From: Sphingobacteriales bacterium
Lineage (GTDB): Bacteria > Bacteroidota > Bacteroidia > Chitinophagales > UBA2359
Reading direction: 5' to 3'
DNA length: 64,000 bases
NCBI GenBank assembly: GCA_016711285.1
Contig: JADJTG010000002.1
Coordinates: forward strand, 855,105-919,104
Below, in pieces: positions 1 to 9,246 of the stretch (positions within the stretch are counted from its first letter, which is position 1; every line of letters begins with the position of its first letter). Made by a program: the position numbers and the translations under genes. The notes beneath the pieces were generated by a model. It was given only the letters and a program-made list of their open reading frames with translations, made no database searches and was not told the DNA's origin.

Positions 1-1055
1 CATTCAATTTTCCGGTGGCTGTGTGGAGCTGGAACGCCGCCATCGCTTGGGTATGCGGTGATGTGTGCGTATGGAAACCTTCCGAAAAAGCTCCTTTGTG
101 CGGCGTAGCTTGTCAGTATATTATACAAGAAGTTTTTGCCCAAAATGGCGTTCCCGAAGGTGTGAGCTGCCTGATAAACGGCGACTACAAAGTCGGAGAG
201 TGGCTCTCCACCGATGAGCGTATTCCGCTGATTTCCGCTACCGGCTCTACACGCATGGGCAAAGCCGTAGGCAGTGCGGTGGCGCAGCGTATGGGGCGTT
301 CCTTGCTCGAATTAGGCGGCAACAATGCCATTATCTTCACGCCGCACGCCGATTTGGATATGAGCATCATTGGTGCGGTATTCGGTGCGGTGGGCACTGC
401 CGGACAACGCTGTACTTCTACCCGCCGTCTCATTATCCACGAAAGCATCTACGAGCAGGTAAAACAACGCCTGCAAAAAGCATATTCTCAACTCCGCATC
501 GGCAATCCATTGGACAGCAACAACCATGTGGGTCCTTTGATTGATAAAGCAGCAGTAGATATGTTTCAAAAGGCTCTCGCCCAACTGAAAGCCGAAGGCG
601 GTAAAATACTCGTAGGAGGCAAAGTGCTGGAAGGTGTGGGTTATGAAAGCGGCTGCTATGTGCAACCCGCCATTTGCGAAGCCGAAAATCACTATCAGAT
701 TGTGCAGCACGAAACCTTTGCTCCAATTTTGTACCTTATCAAATACAAAACTTTAGATGAAGCCATCGCTTTGCAAAACGGCGTAAAGCAAGGCTTGTCG
801 TCAGCAATTATGACCACCAACCTGCGCGAAGCCGAACAATTTTTGTCGGCGGGCGGCAGCGATTGCGGCATTGCCAACGTAAACATCGGTACGAGCGGCG
901 CGGAAATAGGCGGTGCTTTTGGAGGTGAAAAAGAAACAGGCGGCGGCAGAGAAAGCGGCTCCGATGCTTGGAAAATCTATATGCGCCGTCAGACCAATAC
1001 CATCAACTATGGCACACAATTGCCACTGGCACAAGGTATTCAATTTGATTTATAA
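1..1055 (+). CDS. Aldehyde dehydrogenase, ALDH7-like (5' partial)
   Basis: This NAD(P)-dependent aldehyde dehydrogenase most resembles the ALDH7 / piperideine-6-carboxylate (aminoadipate semialdehyde) dehydrogenases of lysine catabolism. The reading frame is open from base 3, beginning with residues NFPVAVWSWN, so the true start and the first part of the cofactor domain lie left of the window. The general-base region ELGGNNA and the catalytic cysteine in GTAGQRCTSTRR are both present, and the C-terminal dimerisation segment is complete. About 350 residues remain of a family usually near 510. A hairpin with a T-run follows the stop and probably ends the transcript. The subfamily assignment rests on overall resemblance; the exact substrate is inferred. 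Confidence 0.9.
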   Translation, partial: FNFPVAVWSWNAAIAWVCGDVCVWKPSEKAPLCGVACQYIIQEVFAQNGVPEGVSCLINGDYKVGEWLSTDERIPLISATGSTRMGKAVGSAVAQRMGRSLLELGGNNAIIFTPHADLDMSIIGAVFGAVGTAGQRCTSTRRLIIHESIYEQVKQRLQKAYSQLRIGNPLDSNNHVGPLIDKAAVDMFQKALAQLKAEGGKILVGGKVLEGVGYESGCYVQPAICEAENHYQIVQHETFAPILYLIKYKTLDEAIALQNGVKQGLSSAIMTTNLREAEQFLSAGGSDCGIANVNIGTSGAEIGGAFGGEKETGGGRESGSDAWKIYMRRQTNTINYGTQLPLAQGIQFDL

Positions 1056-1092
1056 AAAAATATTGTCTTAAAAATAATCACATTTTTTGGCA

Positions 1093-1135
1093 AAATCCTC
1101 TTGATATGTAACACACTGTCAAGGGGATTTTTTTT
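1093..1135 (+). terminator. Rho-independent terminator after aldehyde dehydrogenase
   Basis: A 12-bp stem (1093-1104 with 1119-1130, one G-U pair) is followed by a run of T residues. It lies 38 bases after the dehydrogenase stop codon. Confidence 0.75.
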
Positions 1136-1195
1136 ATAAAAGACACAGTTTTGTCATTTATATTGCGGAAGTATGTAGCAATAAACAATACGATG

Positions 1196-1203
1196 TATCT
1201 TTG
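1196..1203 (+). promoter_or_regulatory. Bacteroidota -7 promoter box
   Basis: TATCTTTG matches the Bacteroidota TAnnTTTG -7 box. It stands 24 bases before the GTG start at 1228. No good TTG-type -33 element is visible at the usual spacing. Confidence 0.5.
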
Positions 1204-1227
1204 CTTAAGTGAAAATATTTTGCTTGG

Positions 1228-1779
1228 GTGAAAAATCGTTTCAATATATTTTTATGCTGCTTGCTGCTGCTGTTGTTATGGCTGCAAACAGGTGGTTTTT
1301 TGGCGGTTTGCACCCTTCAATTAGGCTTCGTTCATTATGAAATGCGTGAAAAAATCAAACATTTTGGCACCAACAGCGAAGCCGCCGAATGTATTACGAT
1401 GAGCCTCGCCCAACTGGAAAAGCACAAAATCAACGATTACGAAATACGATGGCATCATCAAATGTATGATTTTAAAATCATCAACATACACGAAGGGCAA
1501 GTAGAAATACAGGCAATCCGCGACCACTACGAAGAAAACCTCTTGAAGCGTATCAAGCACTTTTTTGAAAAAACTGAAAATAACACTCAAAAAACTTCGG
1601 CTAAAATTGTACAGCAATTGCTGTCGCTTTTATACACCGATATTTTTTCAACTCCTTTTTCTTTTTATTCTTCCTTATTTCACACCTTACAACACATAGC
1701 CTTGCCCGCACAAACTTTGTACTTGCAATGCTATTTGCACATTCACGCTCCACCGCCCAATCTGCCGTTTTCTATATAA
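1228..1779 (+). CDS. Small predicted membrane protein of unknown function
   Basis: I do not recognise this 183-residue protein. It begins at a GTG codon that gives a short basic N terminus followed by a strongly hydrophobic stretch (about residues 6-30), a signal anchor or one membrane segment. The middle is charged and likely helical (about residues 38-130), and the C-terminal 50 residues are hydrophobic and His/Pro-rich. A promoter-like -7 box lies just upstream and a TonB-dependent receptor gene follows on the same strand after a palindrome. Small unknown membrane proteins often precede TonB receptors in this phylum, so a role in the same uptake system is possible but is inference only. 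Confidence 0.6.
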   Translation: MKNRFNIFLCCLLLLLLWLQTGGFLAVCTLQLGFVHYEMREKIKHFGTNSEAAECITMSLAQLEKHKINDYEIRWHHQMYDFKIINIHEGQVEIQAIRDHYEENLLKRIKHFFEKTENNTQKTSAKIVQQLLSLLYTDIFSTPFSFYSSLFHTLQHIALPAQTLYLQCYLHIHAPPPNLPFSI

Positions 1780-1803
1780 ATTCTTTTAAGCAATATCATT
1801 TGT

Positions 1804-1829
1804 GCCTTACTTGCAATTGTAAGTAAGGC
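1804..1829. repeat. 26-bp near-perfect palindrome upstream of the TonB receptor gene
   Basis: Thirteen bases (1804-1816) pair with the next thirteen (1817-1829) with a single mismatch or G-U pair. There is no T-run after it, so it looks more like a protein-binding operator or a transcript hairpin than a terminator. It sits 82 bases before the receptor start codon. Confidence 0.5.
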
Positions 1830-1910
1830 AATGGTGGTTTGTATTGCACATAGCCCCACAAAAGTTATGTGTATATAGATATTTTTTATTTATAATTATA
1901 AAAAATTTAT

Positions 1911-4130
1911 ATGAAAAACATTATATTCCAATATATTATTTTATTTTTTTCGTTTTATAACATTATATTTGTTCAGGCGCAGGAAGCAGACAGCAGTGTA
2001 TATGATTTGGAAGAAATTGTAATTTCGGCAAACAAATTCGCCGAAAACAAACGAGATGTGGCGCAGCAGATACAAAGTATCAGTCAAAAAAAAATACAAA
2101 TGGCGCAGGCGCAAAATACCGCCGATTTGCTCACAAATGCAGGGGTCGTTTTTGTTCAGAAAAGTCAGCAAGGGGGCGGCTCTCCGGTATTGCGCGGCTT
2201 TGAAGCCAGTCGGGTGCTGCTCTATATTGATGGCGTGCGCCTCAATAATCTCATCTATCGCTCCGGACATTTGCAAAATATCATCACCTTAGACAACAAT
2301 GCGCTGCGCCGTGTAGAAATTCTCTATGGCTCGGCATCTACCGTATATGGCAGTGATGCTCTGGGCGGGGTGGTTCATTTATACACCAAAAATCCGACTT
2401 TTAGCAACGAAGCAGACAAAATGCTTGTCAAAAGCGAAGGTTTGGTGCGCTACGGCAGCGTAAATCAGGAACGTGCTCTTAGCGGCAACATTTCCGTTGC
2501 CAAACATCGGTGGGGCTCTTTTACATCGGTGAGCTACTCTGAATTCGGTGATTTGAAAAGCGGCAAAAACAAAAATCCTTTTTATGACGACTCTTATAAA
2601 AAAAGAAATTTCTATGCTGCCTACATCAACGGCAAAGATACCTTGATGCGCAATGAAGATCCTTTTTTGCAAAAAAATTCGGGCTATTCGCAAATAAATG
2701 TATTGCAAAAAATAGTGTTCAGCCCACAAGCACACACACGCCATAGTCTCAATATCCAATACGCCAACTCCTCTGATGTGCCGCGCTACGACCGCCTCAC
2801 CGACCCCAAAAGTGACGGAACACTCAAATCTGCCGAATGGTATTATGGTCCCCAACAACTGTTGCTGGCAGCCTATCAGTACAATCGTCATTTAGAGGGT
2901 TCGTTTTTTCAGCAGGTGCAGGCAACACTCAGTACACAACAGGTAGAAGAAAGCCGCCACAACCGCGATTTCGGAAAAACATTTCGCAACAGCCGCATAG
3001 AAAAAGTGCAGGTATGGGGAGGCAATATAGATGTAGCACACGAAAGCGAAAATCAGGAAGTGCGCTTGGGTATTGATATGCAATGGAGTAGTGTTGTTTC
3101 AACAGCATACAAAACGGACATCAACACCGATACTACCGCTGCTCTCAGCACACGCTATCCGAATGGCGACAATAATATGCTGCATATCGCTGCTTATGCT
3201 ACGCATACTTGGAGAATTAAGCCAAAATGGGTACTCAACGATGGTATCCGCTTGGGCTATAGCTCTTTATCTTCTACGCTTCGCAACGATACTTTTTTTG
3301 ATTTTCCTTTCAACAACATCAATCAAAAAACACCCGTATATTCCGGCAATGCAGCCATTATTTATACCCCCGACCATACATGGAAATGCTCTGCGATGTT
3401 GTCCAGTGCATTCAGAGTACCCAATATTGATGATTTGAGTAAAATATTTGATTCCTCGCCCGGTTTGGTGGTGGTGCCCAACGAAAACCTAAAACCCGAA
3501 AAAACCCTCAACGCCGAATTGGGAATTTCAAAAACCTTCGCCGATGAAAAAGTAGCTTGGGAAAATGTAGTGTATTATACGCGCTTTTTTGATGCGGTAA
3601 TGAGTGCACCCTTTACATTCAATGGGGCTGACTCTATAGAATACGATGGTGTAATGAGTGCTGTTTTTGCCAATCAAAATAAACAGAAAGCCTATATAGC
3701 CGGATTTTCTACACAACTTGCCGTATATTGGACAAAAGCATGGCAAAGCCGCCTGACAATGCAATATATCAAAGGAGAAGTAATAAGCGACCGTGAAAAC
3801 ACACCACTTGACCACATACCGCCTTTACTCGGAAAATTTCAAACGCAGTACAACAACGACCAATGGAACATGGAGTTTTTGGTATTGTGGAATGGTGCAA
3901 AAAAACTAAAGGATTACAGCAACAGTGGCGAAGATAATTTGGTGTATGCCACTGCCGATGGTATGCCCGCTTGGATTACCGCAAATATACGCGCCGCCTA
4001 CAATATCAATACACATTTTCAGGTACAAGCGGGTATTGACAACATATTAGATACGCAATATCGTGTATTTGCAAGCGGTATTAATGCGGCAGGCAGAAAT
4101 ATATTTGGAGCATTGCGCTGGAAATTTTAA
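1911..4130 (+). CDS. TonB-dependent outer-membrane receptor (haem/siderophore class)
   Basis: This is a complete TonB-dependent receptor of 739 residues. The first 23 residues form a signal peptide ending in VQAQ. A TonB-box-like segment (LEEIVISAN) starts the mature part, the plug domain covers about residues 45-160 with the typical SPVLRGFEASRVLLYIDGVR and YGSDALGG motifs, and the remaining 22-strand barrel ends in the outer-membrane signature LRWKF. The plug most resembles the haemoglobin/transferrin/lactoferrin-type receptors, so haem or a metal chelate is the likely cargo. No SusD-like partner is present. A strong terminator follows. The cargo is inferred; the family is certain. Confidence 0.93.
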   Translation: MKNIIFQYIILFFSFYNIIFVQAQEADSSVYDLEEIVISANKFAENKRDVAQQIQSISQKKIQMAQAQNTADLLTNAGVVFVQKSQQGGGSPVLRGFEASRVLLYIDGVRLNNLIYRSGHLQNIITLDNNALRRVEILYGSASTVYGSDALGGVVHLYTKNPTFSNEADKMLVKSEGLVRYGSVNQERALSGNISVAKHRWGSFTSVSYSEFGDLKSGKNKNPFYDDSYKKRNFYAAYINGKDTLMRNEDPFLQKNSGYSQINVLQKIVFSPQAHTRHSLNIQYANSSDVPRYDRLTDPKSDGTLKSAEWYYGPQQLLLAAYQYNRHLEGSFFQQVQATLSTQQVEESRHNRDFGKTFRNSRIEKVQVWGGNIDVAHESENQEVRLGIDMQWSSVVSTAYKTDINTDTTAALSTRYPNGDNNMLHIAAYATHTWRIKPKWVLNDGIRLGYSSLSSTLRNDTFFDFPFNNINQKTPVYSGNAAIIYTPDHTWKCSAMLSSAFRVPNIDDLSKIFDSSPGLVVVPNENLKPEKTLNAELGISKTFADEKVAWENVVYYTRFFDAVMSAPFTFNGADSIEYDGVMSAVFANQNKQKAYIAGFSTQLAVYWTKAWQSRLTMQYIKGEVISDRENTPLDHIPPLLGKFQTQYNNDQWNMEFLVLWNGAKKLKDYSNSGEDNLVYATADGMPAWITANIRAAYNINTHFQVQAGIDNILDTQYRVFASGINAAGRNIFGALRWKF

Positions 4131-4200
4131 TAAACTACATAGTTTTTTTATGATAAAATATTAATTTTCAGACAAGAAAACGTACCTTGTGCTAAGGTTT

Positions 4201-4250
4201 TTAAAATCGGGGTTGCCGGAGTACGCAATTCCGATTTTAATTGTTTTTTT
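4201..4250 (+). terminator. Terminator after TonB receptor gene
   Basis: A perfect 10-bp stem (4201-4210 with 4231-4240) is extended inward by about six further pairs around a short loop and is followed by a T-rich tract. It separates the receptor from the FadL-type gene. Confidence 0.8.
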
Positions 4251-4276
4251 TCTACATTCTAAAATGAATTTCAGAT

Positions 4277-5554
4277 ATGCAAAAAAAATGCTTTATCTTC
4301 TCGCTATTGATGATTTTATGCGTCCAAAATTTATATGCGGGCGGTTATCAGGTAATGTTGCAGGGTAATCGTCAAACCGCAATTGGACTTAACGGGGCAG
4401 CCATTACTCGCGATGCCTCCTCTATTTTTTGGAACCCGGGCAGTATGACCTGGTCAAAAAACAGTTTACAATTAGGCGTAAGCCCTATTTTTGCCAATAT
4501 TCTGTACGCCGATACCGAAACTTCCAACGGCAATTATACCGCACGCACCAATAATCTCATCAACTACCCTTTCCATGTATATGCCGTTTATGGTAAAAAC
4601 AAATGGAAAGCCGGACTGGGTATTTATACACCTTTCGGCTCGCGGGCAGAGTGGGAAGATACATGGAAAGGGCGTTTTATATTAAAATCCATTGACCTGA
4701 AAGCCATTTATTTTCAACCTACATTCAGCTATCGTCTGACGGACAAAATAGGTATCGGTGCAGGTTTGGTATATGCGATGGGCAGCGTAAAATTATCCAA
4801 AGCTATTCCTATACAAACCAATGACGGAACAGAATCCGAAGTAAACCTAAACGGTACTACCAGTGGTTTGGGTTATAATATCGGTATTCAATTTCAGCCG
4901 ACCGAAAAACTTTCTATCGGAGTCAATTATCGCTCTTTAATCAATGCCGAAGTAGAAGGCGGCAATGCGGAGTTTAATGTTCCTTTTTATTTATTGGGAA
5001 CTTCATTTCCTACCGATAATACATTTTCGGCATCTTTGCCGCTGCCGGCAAATTTGTTGGTGGGTTTGGGTTGGCAAATACACCCGCGCTGGCTCGTAGC
5101 TGCCGAAGCCAATTTTGTACAATGGAGTGCTTATAAATCTTTAAAAATAGATTTTGAAAAAAACAGCGACCAACTTCAAGATTTAGATTCGCCGCGCAAT
5201 TACAAAAATTCGGTATTGATGAAATTAGGTGCAGAATACACTGCCACCGATAAATTAGATTTGCGAATGGGTATCTACTACGACCCCTCCCCTGCCGACA
5301 AAGGCTACATTACTCCCGAAACTCCCAACTCCAACCGTATCAACCTTACCGGAGGTTTCGGTTATGATTTTAACGAAAAAGCCACTTTGGATATGTCCTT
5401 GTTGGTGGTATTGGGAGCAAAAACATCTCAATCTACACAAGATTTGCTCAATGCAGGTACTTTAAATCCCGCCAAGGGTTCTCAGGAAGCCTTAGCAGGC
5501 TCTTACAAATTCAACGCCATTATACCCGGCGTTTCATTTCATTACAATTTTTAG
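4277..5554 (+). CDS. FadL/OmpP1/TodX-type outer-membrane transporter
   Basis: This 425-residue protein belongs to the FadL family of outer-membrane beta-barrels that pass hydrophobic molecules such as fatty acids or aromatic compounds. A signal peptide (about residues 1-21, ending LYA) is followed by the N-terminal hatch region, with the family's conserved NPGSM-type motif in the segment DASSIFWNPGSMTW near residue 50. The rest shows alternating barrel strands and ends in a terminal aromatic residue (HYNF). The length fits the family. It has its own intergenic region after a terminator, so it is probably transcribed alone. The natural ligand cannot be read from the sequence. Confidence 0.9.
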   Translation: MQKKCFIFSLLMILCVQNLYAGGYQVMLQGNRQTAIGLNGAAITRDASSIFWNPGSMTWSKNSLQLGVSPIFANILYADTETSNGNYTARTNNLINYPFHVYAVYGKNKWKAGLGIYTPFGSRAEWEDTWKGRFILKSIDLKAIYFQPTFSYRLTDKIGIGAGLVYAMGSVKLSKAIPIQTNDGTESEVNLNGTTSGLGYNIGIQFQPTEKLSIGVNYRSLINAEVEGGNAEFNVPFYLLGTSFPTDNTFSASLPLPANLLVGLGWQIHPRWLVAAEANFVQWSAYKSLKIDFEKNSDQLQDLDSPRNYKNSVLMKLGAEYTATDKLDLRMGIYYDPSPADKGYITPETPNSNRINLTGGFGYDFNEKATLDMSLLVVLGAKTSQSTQDLLNAGTLNPAKGSQEALAGSYKFNAIIPGVSFHYNF

Positions 5555-5694
5555 ATAAGTACAAACTAAAAAATCATACCCAATACCAAAAAAATATTTT
5601 TTTTAACAGAAGTTTTAAACGCCCCTATTTGCTGCAAGTCTGATATTCTACAAATAATTAAGCAATAACAGGAGCTATATATAATATATATATG

Positions 5695-5702
5695 TATCTT
5701 TG
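5695..5702 (+). promoter_or_regulatory. Bacteroidota -7 promoter box
   Basis: TATCTTTG lies 53 bases before the lipoprotein start, after an alternating TA stretch. No clear -33 TTG is seen. Confidence 0.5.
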
Positions 5703-5755
5703 CGGCTTAAATTATAAAAATAATTTTTTATTTATCTAAATTTTTAAGAAAAACA

Positions 5756-6148
5756 ATGAAAAAAATTTTTGTTTCTTCTCTTATAGTATTGGGTGCATTG
5801 GCAGGAGCTACGGGTTGTGGTATGAAACCCGCCGAAGTAGAGGCTAAAATTGCACAAAAAGTAAGTGCAGCCATTGATTCGGTAAAAACTGCCGATGAAG
5901 CCGATTGCTTGAAACGAATTGAAGAAGAAAGAACAGCAGCACAAACAGCTTTGCAAACTTTGCGCGATTCTGTTGCTACCGCAAAAACCAGCAAAGGTGT
6001 AGCCGCCACTACCAAACCGGCTGCTGCTAAACCGGCTGCTAAACCAACTACTGCTCCGGCAACACCTCCGCCAACTTCTACGACTGCTCCGGCAACACCT
6101 CCGGCTCCTAAAAAAGTAGATGTGACCAAACGCCCCGGTGCTAAGTAA
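5756..6148 (+). CDS. Small lipoprotein with Ala/Pro/Thr-rich tail
   Basis: This 130-residue protein has a lipoprotein signal peptide: a basic start, a hydrophobic core, and a cysteine at residue 21 in the context GATGC. The lipobox is loose, as is common in Bacteroidota. Residues 25-75 are charged and likely form one long helix or coiled coil. The C-terminal third is low complexity, built from Ala, Pro, Thr and Lys with an internally repeated TTAPATPP-type unit, and resembles a spacer near the peptidoglycan. A promoter box and a strong terminator enclose the gene, so it is a one-gene unit. No function is recognised. Confidence 0.75.
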   Translation: MKKIFVSSLIVLGALAGATGCGMKPAEVEAKIAQKVSAAIDSVKTADEADCLKRIEEERTAAQTALQTLRDSVATAKTSKGVAATTKPAAAKPAAKPTTAPATPPPTSTTAPATPPAPKKVDVTKRPGAK

Positions 6149-6181
6149 TAAGTAAGATTATTGTTTGCTTTTGCAAGCATC

Positions 6182-6230
6182 ATAAAAGCGGCTTTTCCTG
6201 CATAATGGGAATGAGCCGCTTTTATTTTTA
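6182..6230 (+). terminator. Terminator after the small lipoprotein gene
   Basis: A perfect 12-bp stem (6182-6193 with 6214-6225) with a 20-base loop is followed by a T-rich tract. Confidence 0.8.
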
Positions 6231-6362
6231 TAAAGAAAGTTAAAAAACAAACAAATTCCACAACAATATACGAACTTTGTACATTGGTGCGTTTGTTTTA
6301 TATTGTTGTTGGTTTTGAATATTGATTTTTAATTAAACACTACCATATTTACATAAAAAATT

Positions 6363-6767
6363 ATGACTCGTTTGCTCACCCCTTTGGAATTAAAAGTGAT
6401 GAATTTACTTTGGAAAATGAAAGAAGCCTTTGTAAAACAGTTAGTAGAAAAATGGCAGGAAAGCGAAAAACCCGCTTATAATACCGTTTCTACTACGGTG
6501 CGTATTTTGGAGGAAAAAGGTTTTATTCAGCATAAGACGGTAGGTAGAGGCTTTATTTATTTTCCTACTATCAGCAAAGTAGCTTATCAAAAAATGCACG
6601 TTGCCAATGTATTGGAAAATCTTTTTGCTGGTTCGCGCAGCGGTTTTATATCAGCATTGATGGGCAACGATGAAAAATTATCGGCAGAAGAAATATCTAC
6701 TTTGCGCCGTATGATAGATGGTCAGGAAGCGGCGGAGCAAAATACCACTGTTTCATCAACAAAATGA
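6363..6767 (+). CDS. BlaI/MecI/CopY-family transcriptional repressor
   Basis: This 134-residue protein is a winged-helix regulator of the BlaI/MecI/CopY family. The N terminus (TPLELKVMNLLW) and the recognition helix region (PAYNTVSTTVRILEEKGFI, about residues 37-56) are typical, and the C-terminal half carries the dimerisation helices. Family members bind operators as dimers and are removed when a partner membrane protease signals cleavage. The next gene encodes such a protease, so the two form a signalling pair. No beta-lactamase or copper gene lies nearby, so the regulated target is unknown and may be elsewhere or the pair itself. Confidence 0.93.
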   Translation: MTRLLTPLELKVMNLLWKMKEAFVKQLVEKWQESEKPAYNTVSTTVRILEEKGFIQHKTVGRGFIYFPTISKVAYQKMHVANVLENLFAGSRSGFISALMGNDEKLSAEEISTLRRMIDGQEAAEQNTTVSSTK

Positions 6768-6825
6768 CGATATACTTTTCAGGTATGTATATTTTTTAAA
6801 ACTGCTCTCTCTTTGTATCAGTTTT

Positions 6826-7995
6826 ATGCTTAGTTATCTGCTTCTGTCTTATATTACGCTGCTTATCGGAACGGCACTGTATCTTTTGCTGATACGCCGC
6901 CGTTTTTCGGCACTATTGTGCAAAAGAGCTGTTTTGATGCTACTCGCTATATCGGTAGTGATGCCTTTGTATTGCGTATATCAGTATCGCATCAATCCCG
7001 AACCACAAGTAATAGTTCAGCACCAAATAGCCCTTACCAACGATATTTGCAACGAATACTGCTTTGCCGACCCTGCCTCCGTTGATTCCTGTTGGTCTTT
7101 GGCTATCAGTCAGGCACAGTTTTGTCATTGCGCTCATATAGAAAAGAAAAACATTATCGTATATCACAACAACAACTGGTATAGTTTTTTATCCAAACAG
7201 GAGAATACTTTTGCTTCGCTGATTATAGGTGCGGGGGTGTTGTTGGTCGTTTCTTTTACGCTGCAAATTATTTGGTTGCTCTATATTATTGCCACTTCAA
7301 AACAAGAAACACTGTATATCGCTGGAAAAAAAATCATTTTATTGCGTCCGCGAAAAAAAATGCCGATAGGCTCTTTTTATTTATGGAATAAATATATGAT
7401 TTGGCAAGATAGTAAGCAGGAACTGAATGCACAAGAGCGCGAAGCGATTTTGATGCACGAATATTCTCATATCTGCCAAAAAGACACCTGGATAAAAATG
7501 TTTATTCATTTGGCACAAGTGCTGTGGTGTGTGCATCCAGCATATTATTTTCTTCGCCGCGAGTTGTTGCGCCTCAGCGAGCACATCGCCGATGAAGTGG
7601 CAGCCCTGCATTTGGGCAATGTGCGCCAATATGCGTATTTACTGCTGAAAATGGAAAGCCGCGAACCACTCCCCGCCGCGCTGTCGGCGTTTAGCAATAA
7701 TAGTTTGCTGCACGAGCGCATACAATATCTGCTCAATCCGCAGTTGCATCATCATCGCTTACCCACTGCCACGCGCTATTGGAGCAGTATCGTTATCGCC
7801 GCCATAGCAATAGTGATGAGTTTCACTTCGCAAAGGATTTTTCCTTACATCACCCAACAAACCGACCGTTTGCAAGTATATGAAGCCTTGCATCGCGAAT
7901 ACGAAACCTGCGGTAAAACCATTTTTTGCGCCCATTGCTTGGCAAAAAGTATTTATGACAAAGATATAGCCGACAAATCTGTTATTGTTGAGTAA
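6826..7995 (+). CDS. BlaR1/MecR1-like M56 membrane metallopeptidase
   Basis: This is a BlaR1-type antirepressor peptidase of the M56 family, the expected partner of the preceding repressor. With the start at 6826 it has 389 residues. Two N-terminal membrane segments, a third near residues 125-150 and a fourth near residues 320-335 surround a cytoplasmic zinc-protease domain with HEYSH at about 211-215 and the third ligand in EHIADEVAA near 252. The frame is open upstream to 6718, overlapping the repressor gene, but the start at 6826 gives the usual family N terminus. There is no penicillin-binding sensor domain. The loop between the second and third membrane segments has five cysteines, and the tail has three more, which is unusual. 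Confidence 0.85.
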   Translation: MLSYLLLSYITLLIGTALYLLLIRRRFSALLCKRAVLMLLAISVVMPLYCVYQYRINPEPQVIVQHQIALTNDICNEYCFADPASVDSCWSLAISQAQFCHCAHIEKKNIIVYHNNNWYSFLSKQENTFASLIIGAGVLLVVSFTLQIIWLLYIIATSKQETLYIAGKKIILLRPRKKMPIGSFYLWNKYMIWQDSKQELNAQEREAILMHEYSHICQKDTWIKMFIHLAQVLWCVHPAYYFLRRELLRLSEHIADEVAALHLGNVRQYAYLLLKMESREPLPAALSAFSNNSLLHERIQYLLNPQLHHHRLPTATRYWSSIVIAAIAIVMSFTSQRIFPYITQQTDRLQVYEALHREYETCGKTIFCAHCLAKSIYDKDIADKSVIVE

Positions 7996-8121
7996 ATTTG
8001 CAGCACTTTTTGTGGGTAGCCGTATATTTTTTTCAACCACTTTTTTGCAGTATCTTTTTTACCCTAAAAATCTCTGAATTTTTTTTCAAAGGAAATCACA
8101 AAATACAATAAATAAAATATT

Positions 8122-8586
8122 ATGAGCTTAGAAAATACCATAAACGAAGCTATCAAACAGGCTATGAAAGCAAAAAATGCCGGTGAATTGCGTGCTTTGC
8201 GTGCAATTAAGTCGGCGATATTATTGGCAAAAACCGCCGAAAACGCCAACGATGTATTGAGTACCGATGACGAAATTAAATTGCTCACAAAACTGAGCAA
8301 ACAACGCCAAGATGCGATACAAATTTACAAAACACAGCAGCGCGAGGATTTGGCAGAAAAAGAAATAGAAGAATTGGAGGTAATTATGCAATTTTTGCCC
8401 AAACAACTCACCCGCGACGAACTGATTCAGGAGGTGCGCAACATCATTGCCGAAACAGGTGCTGCTTCGCCCAAGGATATGGGAAAAGTAATGGCAATTG
8501 CCAGCAAAGCCTTAGCCGGAAAAGCCGAAGGCAGTGCCGTATCGGCGGTAGTAAAAGAACTGCTGAATAATACAACAGGAGCATAA
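8122..8586 (+). CDS. GatB/YqeY domain protein
   Basis: This 154-residue protein is a free-standing YqeY protein. It shows the family's helical N-terminal domain (about residues 1-95) with the conserved RALRAIKSAI region and the small C-terminal domain (about 100-150) with the SPKDMGKVM and GKAEGS motifs that resembles the tail of the amidotransferase subunit GatB. YqeY proteins are thought to interact with tRNA, but their role is not settled. The gene stands alone between the BlaR1-like gene and a nitroreductase gene, all on the same strand. Confidence 0.92.
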   Translation: MSLENTINEAIKQAMKAKNAGELRALRAIKSAILLAKTAENANDVLSTDDEIKLLTKLSKQRQDAIQIYKTQQREDLAEKEIEELEVIMQFLPKQLTRDELIQEVRNIIAETGAASPKDMGKVMAIASKALAGKAEGSAVSAVVKELLNNTTGA

Positions 8587-8634
8587 ATAACCAATGCTCT
8601 GTCTTTTATATCAAATTTATCCTTTTTATTTTTT

Positions 8635-9246
8635 GTGAATACAGATGTTTCTGTGGCTGCTATCAATGAAATAATAGCAATGCGCCGTTCCGTAAAGCCG
8701 GAAGATTTTGATACAACACGCAAAGTGCCGCGTGAAGTTGTAGAAAATATGCTCGCCAATGCCAACTGGGCTCCTACACATGCCTACACCGAGCCTTGGC
8801 GGTTTAAAGTATTTGCCAGTCCAGAGTCGCTAAAAGACTTAGGGCTTTTTGAAGCCGAATACTACAAAAGCCAAAGTAGTGCTGACACTTTCAATAACAA
8901 AAAATATGAAAAAGCGCAGCAGCGACCTTTGTATGCTTCGTATGTGATTGCGATATGCTGGAAACGGCAAGCCAACGAAGCTGCCAAAATTATTCCCGAA
9001 ACAGAAGAAATAGCAGCAGTGGCGTGTGCGGTGATGAATATGTGGCTCACAGCAACGGCTTATGGAGTGTCGTGTTTTTGGGGAACAGGCGGCAGCACCT
9101 ATTCCAACGCTTTACGCAATTTTTTGGCGTTGCAGCACAATGAGCAATGTTTGGGATTTTTGTATGTAGGTTATGCCGCCGCAGATGCAGCAATGAAGGC
9201 AGGAAGGAGATTGACAGCGATAACAGAAAAAGCCGTGTGGTTATAA
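8635..9246 (+). CDS. Nitroreductase-family flavoprotein
   Basis: This 203-residue protein belongs to the FMN-dependent nitroreductase family, which reduces nitro groups, quinones or similar electron acceptors with NAD(P)H. The N-terminal flavin-binding segment (MRRSVKPEDF, near residue 16) and the ANWAPTHAYTEPWRF motif near residue 46 are clear, as is the C-terminal glycine-rich region around WGTGGSTY. The start is a GTG at 8635; the first internal ATG would cut into the conserved N terminus. It follows the YqeY gene after 48 bases and may share its transcript. The substrate is unknown. Confidence 0.88.
   Translation: MNTDVSVAAINEIIAMRRSVKPEDFDTTRKVPREVVENMLANANWAPTHAYTEPWRFKVFASPESLKDLGLFEAEYYKSQSSADTFNNKKYEKAQQRPLYASYVIAICWKRQANEAAKIIPETEEIAAVACAVMNMWLTATAYGVSCFWGTGGSTYSNALRNFLALQHNEQCLGFLYVGYAAADAAMKAGRRLTAITEKAVWL

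Noticed and set aside
5728..6261. 177-codon minus-strand ORF opposite the small lipoprotein
   Set aside because: It runs opposite a gene with a good signal peptide, promoter and terminator; its Ala/Val/Gly-rich part is the reverse of the low-complexity tail.
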